A stretch of DNA of 64,000 bases from Topomyia yanbarensis (Eukaryota > Arthropoda > Insecta > Diptera > Culicidae). Each line of letters starts with the position of its first letter. Positions within the stretch are counted from its first letter, which is position 1. Location of the stretch: contig NC_080671.1 in NCBI RefSeq assembly GCF_030247195.1, forward strand, positions 299,967,934-300,031,933. Reading direction: 5' to 3'. The notes beneath the pieces are model-generated. The model did not search any database. It saw only the letters and a program-made list of their open reading frames with translations, and had not been told where the DNA came from. A program made the position numbers and the translations under genes. Below, one piece after another: positions 37,501 through 49,200 of this stretch.

Positions 37501-40500
37501 AATTAATGAATGCTTACGAGTAAAGGATATTACGGAGCACTTAGATGCATTCAAGACCATCTGGCTGCACCAATTAGCGAAGATTTCTGAATCGCATTGA
37601 AAAAGTCTTGCATCATCAAGACATTTTACGATGGTGAATAGCTTGAAGTCATCGGCATAGGAAAGCTTGACACATTTTAGTGAAAGGTGGACATCGTTCA
37701 TGTATAACAGGAAGATTATGGGTCCCAGGTGGCTGCCCTGTGAAACTCCGGAGGTAGCAGCAAATGGTAGGGAAACAGTATCTCCAATTTTAACGCTCCT
37801 TTGACGGCCAAATAGGTATGAACGTAACCAACTAAGAAAAGGTCCATTAAAACCCAGCTGTTCGAGTTTGGCAACAGCTATACGGTGGTTGATCTTGTCG
37901 AAAGCTGCAGTAAGGTCTGTATAAATCGCGTCAACTTGATGTCTTTGTTGGAGTGCATGAGTTATGTATGATGTGTATGAAACTAAGTTTGTACTGGTAG
38001 ATCGCTTAGGAATAAATCCATGTTGTTCTTCAGCTATTATGTTACGGCAGTTGTGAGTGACAAAATCCAGGACGATTGACTCGAATACTTTGGATGTAGC
38101 GCACAAGGTTGCAATTCCGCGATAATTGCGCACGTCGCGTTTACATCCTTTTTTAAAAACCGGGAAAACAAAGGATCGCTTCCAACAGTCAGGAAAAATC
38201 CCTGATCGCAGAGAGTCGTTGAAAAGGCACGATAAAGGTGTAGCGAGACTAGCAGAACATTGTTTTAGAACAATGGCTGGGATCCCATCAGGACCGACGT
38301 TGCACGATTTTTTACCTTTCTACATGCAGTAATAAATACATCAGAAGTGATACGAGGATGTTGATCGATGGGGAGCCCACATGGAACTCCTAGAACAGCA
38401 GTAGATATATCTGAAGAGTTCAGTTTATCGTATGTAAAAACACTGCTGAATTGCTTACGAAATAAATCGCAAATATCTTTGGTGAATGAAGCTTCTTTTG
38501 CATCACGGATCATGACCGATGGTAAACCTGACTCCTTCCTTTGATTATTTATATAATCCCAAAAGGCCTTTGAATTGGACTTTAGGTGATTTTGAGTGCG
38601 TTGTTCGTGGATACGAAAGAGACGTTTGTTTAAACGTTTATATCTGTCGTTAGAAATAATGTAACGAATTTTCAATGGGCGCGTGCGAAATTTCTAGAAT
38701 TTTTTCAAAGCAGATCTTTTGGCAGATTTTTTTAACGTTGAAGTGTTCTATTTGTCCAGGGAGGGGAGCAGGTAGTTTTTTTTAACTTTTTGGGTACGTA
38801 CTGGTCTATAGCGTAGAGTAGAACGTTCGATATGACGATTGCAGATTCGTTGACATCTCTTCCATCGACAACATTGCTCCAAATGCTGCTACTCAAGAAT
38901 TGGTTCATGGCGAGGAAATTTGCATTTTTCTAATCATAAAAGATAGACTCAGATATATCTCGAAAGACGATGGGCGAGCAATCGCGAATCGAAAGCTGTA
39001 AAGGTTGATGATGGTGGCATTTCTTTACAAGCGGAGACGGTGCTTCAGAAATGGAACAGTCATTAATTAAGTCTAATCTAACAAAGCATAGGTCAAGTAC
39101 ACGGCCGTTACTGTTAACGATGTTGTTAATTTGTCCTAGTCCTGCGGTGTTGTAACCGTCCAACAGTTCTGTTGCTAGGTGACTAACGGTGGAGAATGAG
39201 TTGTCAAGGAAGAGGTACTTAGCGGGACAGGAGACTCACTTAATACCTGGGAAGTTGAGATCCATGTAACAGAGCTAAGATGTTCATTAAACAATATTAC
39301 GTCGCTGGTACGATCCGCAGGAATATATATTACGCAAATGAATAACGTAGATTTTGAAAGCGTTAGGGGGAAAGAGTTGGCGTGATTTAAAGCGAGAACG
39401 TGTTGCAATAAGAACTCCGCCTCCATGGTTCCTGCTACTGTGAGAACTATTGTTCAATATAGTAATAATCCATTGAAATAAGCCAAACATTATTTCAATA
39501 AAACGAATTTTGTATTTCATTTTTCTATCTACAACCGCTAGAAATAATCACCGAACACTTCCAAGTTGTCTGGAAGGAACTTGATAACTTATCAGTGCAA
39601 AAATGTTCATTTGTGCGAACCTTCTGACTGCAATTTTTCTAACTTATAACCATCGGATCGATCTGAAACATGTCGGAAAATGAAAGCGAAGTAAATAACT
39701 CCAAGCAACGGCGTAGCCAAGAGAAGGTTTTGGGGTTTAACACCATACAACCCCCTCCCCCACGCAAAAAAAAAATTGGATTGAAGTTGAAAATTTATTC
39801 ATGCTGACTGATTTCAACTAAATTTTCAACTTCAATCCAATTTTTTTTGTGGTCTTGATTTCACAGTTGTCTAATAGCATCAATATCAAATTCCTGCCTG
39901 AAAACATTCCAATAGAAAATTCCAGAGTTCTGTAATCAATCATAATTCTCAGATTTATTTTCAAATTGAGCTCGTTTTTGTAGAGATGTACTGTAATAAG
40001 GGTCTTTATTTAATAGGAAGCGAAGTTAAAATTGATTTAATGTCTATGAAACATAGAACTGCTTACCAAAAAAATGCATAACTTTCAACATTTGCTAAAA
40101 ATGTTTTGCCTTTCTCATTCACTCTAAAATTCGTCAATCTAATCCCGACCCGGAGGGCCGAGTGTCGTATGCCAATCGACTCAGTTCGTCGAGATCGGAA
40201 AATGTCTGTGTGTGTATGTATGTGTGTATGTGGAAAAAATGTGACCTCTGTTTCTCAGAGATGGCTGGACCGATTTGCACAAAGTTAGTCTCAAATGAAA
40301 GGTACAACCTTCCCATCGGCTGCTATTGATTTTTTTTATTGATTGGACTTCCGGTTCCGGAGTTACGAGTTGAAGAGTGCAATCACACAGCAAATTCCCA
40401 TATAAACTGAAATGAAAAATTTTCAAAATCAAATTTACATTTTTGATTCCAAATGACTTTAAAATGCATGAAACATTGAGATGTTTGGCAAAAATTGACT

Positions 40501-43500
40501 TTTTTGGACTTTGGTACATTTTTGCCTTTCTGATATAGAAAGGTTATGCAATCACTCTAAAAATCGTCAATCATACCGGCCCGGAGGGAGTATGCAGTGA
40601 GGGGTTGCTACTTTAAAATTAAAACTAGTTTGAAATTTCTTAACAAGTTGAAAATTTTCGGCAGGACCTAGACCTCCCGGATCTTTCTCCATGATCCGCC
40701 GCTGGTTTCAAGCGATGTTTCAGTATCACATAGTATCTCAAAATCGTGGCTGTCGATCCATTGTATGTGCAAATCGTACTGAACATGTAATATTCATTTC
40801 CACCATTGTATTGAACATAACCAGCCATGGAATCGTAGTCTGGACAAATGAGAAAAGCACAATTGCACCACTAGGTGGATTAAAACAGGTTTTTATTTTG
40901 GGAATGCGTCGAGTTGAGACGAAAACGTAATACGATTAATAACGAGGATAACACTTTCCGAATGTAGAGAAAAAATTTATGAAAAATGACGATTTCCATT
41001 CGACTCTAGCAGGTTCTGATCGATTTTGATGAGCATTTGATTTTTTTTGTATGACCAATTATATGTATAGGTCAAATGTTTAAAAACAGTAATTTAAGGT
41101 CAAGATAGCATCATTTTGAAACCACCAATTTCGGAGGTTTAGTATCTTCGATGAATTTTACAAACGTTGAACAGCGCATCGTTTGATAAAATAATTTTGA
41201 CGGTATATCGTCCAAGAAGTATTAATGGTGAATTTTCTCAGGTTAATATTCATGACTACAATAAAGTCTCAACAAATTCGCTAAAGACACGAACTATGTT
41301 ACTATTTTCTGAAAAATTAATTCTGCATAATTTTAAAACTTCAAAAATTACGGTTTCGGAATTATGCCGTTTGGACAGTATGATCGATTTTCACCAAACC
41401 GAATTTCTGGCTATGCCGCTGACTTCAAGTAAGTAGAAACAAAGTCGTTCTACAGTCGTTCACAATAAACTTCTTCGAATGCTGAATTAATATTATAATA
41501 CATTGAAACCCCGATTTTATCAGCCAAATATGAACATATGTTTGATGGGCTCTAGCAGACGAACAAGACTGAATTCGAGTAAATCCTTTCTTGAGCATGT
41601 TTTCCTTATCATGAAGATGGAAATATGCAAAAATAAAAAGTTCATCATAATCATAAATAGTTATCAGACTACATCAAGGGACGGGAAGAATATTTTAACA
41701 GCTTCAGTTTATTATAAAGAGAAAAAATGCCCGATTTAGTCAATGTCCCCATTTTGTCAGCCTAAAATACACCATGAGATTGATAAAAATGGGTCTTTAT
41801 TGTATTGTATGTGTTTCACATTAATAGGTACATTTCATTTTTGGGGATTTTTTTTTTATTGCATCGAACTACAACAATTTTTAGGTCGTTTTCAAGGGGT
41901 TATTTTATAGACTTCTTCCAAAATTGGGCGAACCTATTCCAATTCGTATACCAATTAATTGGTATACTTAAGGGTTTATATGTTGCAGATAGAGAAAATA
42001 CTGAAATTTTCAGCTTTTTTCCTACACAATATTACGAAAGCTTATTGAACAATTTTTCCTAATAAGTTTGCGAAAATTATAAACTATTTGAAATTTTTTA
42101 ATAGTTGTATTTTTTTTAACCGTGATTTTTTAATAAATAGTGACCATCGCTTCACAACGTAGTCTATATTTCATGGCTTGCGGTGAGCACGATCTCTCGA
42201 ATTGCTGAACTGAAAATTATGGAATAGAAATTAATTTTTAGTATTCTTTACAGATTTAACTCGCCGCGCAGATAGCTCTGAATTAGACCCGCTGGTGCCC
42301 TAAGACGATTTCGCCAGATTTTCAGAGCACCCAGTGCATTAACGTAAGTGACGGAAGGATATCGAAAAGATTCGTGAAAATGAAAATTCCAGCAATGATG
42401 ATGATTTTCCCAAACGGTTCGTTTTCGAGAAATTTTTATTTGTTCTTTGGCATTAGGATTAGCGATAATAATTCAAATCAAGGATACTACTGGGAAGTCA
42501 CCTTTAGAAAAAGTCGATGTCGAAGTAAAATTTGGAACTACGCACGCATGCACTTCAGAGATAGCGTGATATCAGGAGCTGCGATTTCATTTCAACGCTT
42601 TTTTGTGAAAAGGGCGATACTTACAAATGTAAACATAAAGCTTTTTTCATACATGCGAATGAGGGCTTTGAAACGCAGCAAATTAACCTAAAAAATTTGA
42701 TTCTACGATATTGCTTTTTTAAACTACAGCAAAAAATACAACGGGCGAAACTGTATTTTTGTTTGTTTATTTAAAGTTTCGCCCTCCACGCTCCATGCAA
42801 ACAAACAGGGCTATACTTTTTTTGCTAGCAGTTTAGAGGCGAAACTGTTATTTTCGTATTTTTTTTAGGATTATCAAGCTGATACCAGCTGTAAATAGTA
42901 ACAATGATCGCTATCGAAAAAACTCGGACGAAATCGGTGGTGTAAAACGGTACTTATTGTAAAAAAAAAACAGATTTAATCCACCTAGCAGTGAGATGAG
43001 ACATTTCTTACACATTTCACTATTGGATTAGTTTGCAGAACTCACGAGAAGTAGGCACCCAACTAGAGGTGGAATGAAAACAGTTTCTAGTCTTGCACGA
43101 ATAACATCTCGAATAAACTGAATAAATTATAGAAATCAACAAAACGACCGAAATAAAAAAGTAAAGCAACAAATGAGATAATAGGTTTTTAAATTCATAA
43201 AATGAGTAGAAAAATTAATGTAAATCAAAATTATAATATACACGAAACAAATTAGATTAGGTTATTAAATAAAAATTAAGATTATATTTAGAAATAGTTA
43301 TAAGATTAATAGAATAAATTGACTCGTACTAACAAATTGAATGAAATAAAACGAAAATAAACATGAAATGCATAAAATTAAAGATATGAATCAAATGAAT
43401 CAAATGAATCAAATGAATCAAATGAATCAAATGAATCAAATGAATCAAATGAATCAAATGAATCAAATTAATCAAATTAATCAAATTAATCAAATAAATC

Positions 43501-46237
43501 AAATGAATCAAATGAATCAAATGAATCAAATGAATCAAATTTATCAAATTTATCAAATTAATCAAATTAATCAAATGAATTAAATGAATCAAATAAATCA
43601 ATGGAATCAATGGAATCAAATGAATCAAATGAATCAAATGAATCAAATGAATCAAATGAATCAAATGAATCAAATGAATCAAATGAATCAAATGAATCAA
43701 ATGAATCAAATGAATCAAATGAATCAAATGAATCAAATGAATCAAATGAATCAAATGAATCAAATGAATCAAATGAATCAAATGAATCAAATGAATCAAA
43801 TGAATCAAATGAATCAAATGAATCAAATGAATCAAATGAATCAAATGAATCAAATGAATCAAATGAATCAAATGAATCAAATGAATCAAATGAATCAAAT
43901 GAATCAAATGAATCAAATGAATCAAATGAATCAAATGAATCAAATGAATCAAATGAATCAAATGAATCAAATGAATCAAATGAATCAAATGAATCAAAGG
44001 AATCAAATGAATCACATGAATCAAATGAAGCAAATGAATTAAATGAATCAAATTGATTTAATTCATCCAGTGAATACAATGAATCAAATTAATGAAATGG
44101 ATCAAATGAATAAAAAGAATGGATGAACAAAATGAATAAAGTAAAAAATAAATGAAATGCATAAATAAAACAAACGAATCAAATAAACAAAATGAGCTGA
44201 AGTGATCAATTGAATAAAAAGAAGAAAATGAGCAGAATGCATTGATTAAAATGAAAAATTGAACAATGGTAAAAGGTTATTAATTAATATAAAGAAATAA
44301 ATTGAATCAAATAAATTATTCGGATGAAATGATTAAAACTAAAAATTAGTCAGACTATTATAATGAAGAAACTGAACAAAATGAATAAACTGGAAAAAAT
44401 GAATAAAATGCATACAATGAATAAAATAAGTTAAATTAATGATATTAATAAAATGCACAAAAAGAATAAACTGATCAGAGTGAATCCAAAGAATGAAACG
44501 AATAAAATAAGTAAAATGAACGCAGATGAACAAAACGAATAAAAAGATGCGGAATGAAATAATTAATTAAAATGAAATGGTCATATATTTGAAACTAAAA
44601 ACATTTTTGAATAAAGAAAATGAATAAACCGGATTGTACGAATTTGAGAACCATTGCATTAGAATGTTTTGAAATGTTTTTGAAAATCCCATCTTCTGAG
44701 AAAAGGCTAATAAATATGCAATGGACTTTCTAGGGCTTCCATCTTTTTTTGGTTTTATTCTTTTTGTTTTCATGCTTCTTTACTTGACGGCGTCGTTTTA
44801 AGATTATCTGGTGTTTCTACTTTATTGTTGGACCTTAATTAGTTATCAGGAACCTGGAACGATCAATTTGCTTTGGAATTCGAAGTTTTTGGTTTTTGGT
44901 CGCATATTCCCGAAAAAAAGATTTATGTACAGAATATAATTTACTGGTCCAGTATTTTAACGCGCAATTGAATACAGTAAAGTGAGACAAGGTCACATGT
45001 ACTTTCAAGCCCCTTGAACAGAGAACGACAGGGAGAATGCGATTCGTGAATGAGACAGGTAGATATTTCAAAGTTTTTATTTCCATTTAAGTAAATAGTG
45101 TGAAATGTCTAGGCTATGTCGATAGCATAAAAGCCTTGCATTCATTTGATTGCAATGCAGTCTCTTTCCATTCATCCTTATAGCTTTCATATTGTTTCGT
45201 TCGGAATTCTCGTGCAGTAAATATGGATAAATAATTCCTATACAGACCAATACTGTGAAAAAGAAATGGTTCAAACTACTCAGTATATCCAGATATGGAC
45301 GACGATAAGTTAGAAGACACAGTGTAGTTGCATCCCCATCGAGAGTGGGTACTTTGGGAGACTTCTTTTCCTGGATCTAATTTGTGGATATTTTTGGTCT
45401 TTGATCCGTTATTTTTCATGAAAGTTCGTACCAATACAACGAATGTGCAGCTGATACAACTCATGGTTCATTCGCCTGTGCAACGTTCCGTCTTCCATCT
45501 GCACGCCATCATAGATGGTACGCAACACCTTTCGTTCGAAAACTCCAAGGGCGCGTTGGTTCTCCACGACCATAGTCCAGGTCTCGTGGCCGTAGAGGAC
45601 CACCGATCTAATCAGCGTCTTGTAGATAATCAACTTCGTGCGGCGGCGAATTTTGTTCGACCGGAGCGTCCTCCGGAGTCCAAAGTAGGCACGATTTCCC
45701 GCCAAGATCCGTCTCTGAATTTCTCTGCTGTTATCATTGTCGTCGGTTACCAGTGAGCCCACATACATTAATTCGTCGAGGGGAGGGAGGGTGGTAGGTT
45801 CACATTGTCGTATCTAGAACCTCTTCCTCTCATGTATTTTGTCTTCGAAACGTTGATGGCAAGTCCAATCCTGCTGGCTTCAGCTTTCAGTCTTTGAGCA
45901 TATGTTTCATTCAAAATTCAATAGAGATACGAATAGTTTAAATATCGCACGTGGAATGCCTCTTTTGAAAATTTTCATCGTCAAACTTTCATATTACCCA
46001 GTTAAGCCAAATATTTTTGTGATATAGCTATGAATTTCCTTAATTATAGTGTAGATACAGGCTTTGAATACAATTGAATTAAAGTTGAGTTGATGTAGCA
46101 GCAGACAAAAAATAGTTTTGTTTTCTCAAACCTTCGCAATTACAATTAATAAATATTTCAGATTGGCAGAAGATCTTATCACACAACTTAGAAATAGCTA
46201 GATAGATGCGATAGAAGAGAGACACAGAGAGAGAGAC

Positions 46238-46291
<54 letters not shown>

Positions 46292-49200
46292 GGGCGTGTG
46301 AGGAATGGCAAATGATGGTTAAGGTTGCACAGAGAATGCGTAAAATTCGCAAACGAAAAAAGCAGTTTTTTTCCACACCGTATGTCAGATCTTCATAAAA
46401 ATCAATCAGCGTATGTAGAATGTTGTTACTGTACTGCTGATTGATTTTTATGAAGATCTGACGTACGGTGTGGAAAAAAACTGCTTTTTTCGTTTGCGAA
46501 TTTTACGCATTCTCTGTGCAACCTTAATGCAGTGACATTATTTTATAGGTATATTATTATGATATATTGATTTCTTACATTCTTATCATAAATAATGTAA
46601 GTATAACCCAAATCTTGCAAAAGAGCTAAATTTTCGCTAGATTTTTGGGCTTCAAACATACAGTTGCTTTCGATGATGCCACGAGTATAATTATATGAGA
46701 AATCTTTTATCTCCCTACTAGATGAATTACTTTTTGATCTGTGTATTGATATACCATCAAACATTTTCCTCATGATTGAACGCAATGCCTAATCCAAGGG
46801 ATAAATACTAGAACTCACTGTTTCTTTATCAACACATTGTTTTGTCTTTGAAGTGAACTTATATATTGATTTTTGAGAAATAGTTAATTTATTATAAAGG
46901 TAATTCACAAAATGGTCTCAACATCGAATTTCTTGAATCACGTAGATGTGTTTTCATACCCCGATATTCAAAATCTGTTTAGTTTTGCCCCTAAAACACC
47001 AGTAAAGCAATACTCTGTATGAAACAATCCCATTTTTAGTTAGTGGAAATTGGTAAGCGAGGAATAAAGATACAAAATGTGTAATATCTCCGCCACTCGT
47101 ACACGGATTTATACAATCTATAGCTTGTTAGAAAGGTATTTTTACAAGCTTTCTATTTATGTGCAGTTTGTGAAACAATGTTGTATTGTTCGAAAGTTAT
47201 TTGCAAAAAACCTGCTGCGTTTTGACAAAATCACCCATATCTCAGAAAGTAAATCGAAAATCAAAAATAATAGTGTCAAATGGCAACGTTAGGCCTTTCA
47301 TTTGAAACTAATTTCATTAAGATCGGTTCAGCCATTGCTGAGATAATTACATGACATTTCGTACATACATACATACACACATACACACACACACACACAT
47401 ACAGACATTTTCTCAATTTGTCGAGCTGAGTCGATTGGTATATGAGACTCGGCCCTCCGGGCCTCGGAAAAAGTTTTCAAAGTTTGAGCGAATCCTATAC
47501 ATTTCTTTTGTAAGAAATGTAATAAAACGTAAGGGCGATACTTCCATGCCGATAGGTGGGACCGAAAAAGTAAACAATCGCCAAAGGGGCGATACTATCA
47601 TTTTGTCAATTTCAATTGCAAAAAGAAATTTTAATTTAATAATTTCAAATACTTTATGAAGTTTTGGGTTTCGATCACTGAATCATGCAATCTAGGATGT
47701 AAAAAACACAATAGTTCTTAAATAGCAAATAAAACCAAGTTTGGAAATATTCACTGTTGATTTTCTTTGAATGGTATCACTGTTAGTATCGCCCTTTTCA
47801 AGAAAAAGCGTTGATTTCTTAGTTCTCAGTCGCGTTGGAATTTTTTGTCGATTTTTTTGGCTCAGCACAATATATAACCCCTCTAGGAAAATTCAGTTTT
47901 CCCACCACAATATAGATATTTTATTAACAGAGCATTAACAATAATTCGTTGGTATGTCTATTTTATGGGCCATTTTTTACTTTCCCATTGATTTGGTTTG
48001 AGATTTCTAGCACTGATGTTGTCCTATGCTGATTTGAGCGATTCTCTTAGTCCTGCCACTATCCCATGTAGTATGTGTTATCAAAAACATCGCGAAGCAT
48101 CAAGTTCTAAATGTTCTAAAACGATATAATATCCGAAGAGAGTGATAAGAGTTATAAGAAATGTCTCATCACACTGTTAGGTGGATTAAAAGCGTTTTTT
48201 TTAAAGAAAAACGGTTTTGGAACCATATATGTGCTAGAAAAATATAAGGTATGAAAGGTTTATCCATATTATTCATATTATTTATTTTATTATTTAAATA
48301 AATGCTTTTTGGTTTTATTCATATTATTTATTATATATTAATCATTCCATCGATTTTATGAATAACTTTGTTTGCAGCATGATTATTTTAAATTTTTATT
48401 TGTTTTATTTTTCTTTAATTTATTCAGTTTATTCGAAGTGTTCTTCGTGCAGGACTCGAACCTGTGCTTATCTTGCATCTAGTTCCTTGCGAACTTTGCG
48501 TGTGTTCGGCAAACTTATGAATAATACAACGTTGAAATGTGTAAGAAATGCCTCATCTCACTGATAGGTGGATTAAATCGGTTTTTTGGCATGAAAATAA
48601 AATATTCAAATTTTCTTAATCCACCCATCAGTGTAATTGTGATTTTCTCATATATGCACATTTTGCTGAATATCTCTATATATAAAAATGAAATGGTTTC
48701 CGTGTGTTATCGCATAACTCAAGAACGACATGACCGGTTTCTTCAATTTTGCGTTATTTACCTATTTGTGCAATTGAGACATTTTTAGTTTAGGATTGTT
48801 TGCATAGTTTGCCATTATTTGGAGCCACGTAATAAAATGTCATTGGTGTGTTATTGGGTTTCAGTTTTTCCGCGACTGTACTTTTTTGTTAAAAAGTTCT
48901 ACTTTATGATATATCTTGCATTCATGCATTTAAAAGGAAGAGCGGTGAAGGATTTGATGAACAACGTACAAGAAGGAAGAGTATGAATGCAGCAATGCTT
49001 TGTTTCCACGACTTCCCATGATTCAAACGGATTCAAATTCCGATTCGGCTATGATAATTAAATTAAGTCATTGAAAAGCTTCGGAATTAATTTGGAGTAA
49101 CATCGATTCTCCCATGGCCCTGTTCAGCATTGTTACTGTTTGTAGAGAATTGCACAAACAAAAACTTTGTTTATCATAACGTATATTTACAATTGCAGTC

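Larger units (their letters stand above)
34950..39455 (-). pseudogene. Jockey-type non-LTR ORF2 relic, interrupted by a foldback
   Basis: Order on the minus strand: endonuclease remnants (HGGGVLIATRSR at ~39.43 kb, IYIPADR, GRVLDLCF at ~39.1 kb), linker (38675-38266), reverse transcriptase (38133-37030), a 1.95-kb foldback, then the C-terminal motif RTNYGHNEPI (~35.0 kb). Frameshifts separate the endonuclease, linker and RT parts, and the 5' end is cut at about 39455. It lies on the same strand as the host gene. Related in sequence to the element at 1-1464. Confidence 0.75.
39456..42110 (+). repeat. Repeat block H, copy 2
   Basis: Collinear with 32636-34130 but with extra insertions: a family L element (40104-40898) inside hAT-like G, and a complete MITE (41501-41802), of which only ~35 bp of one end remains in copy 1. 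Confidence 0.7.

Noticed and set aside
43329..44079. Long open frames of 150-240 codons on both strands
   Set aside because: They are the 9-bp satellite read in different frames.
46319..46527. Annotating the hairpin as a microRNA gene
   Set aside because: Arms of ~93 bp with terminal TTAA fit a MITE better; no small-RNA evidence available.
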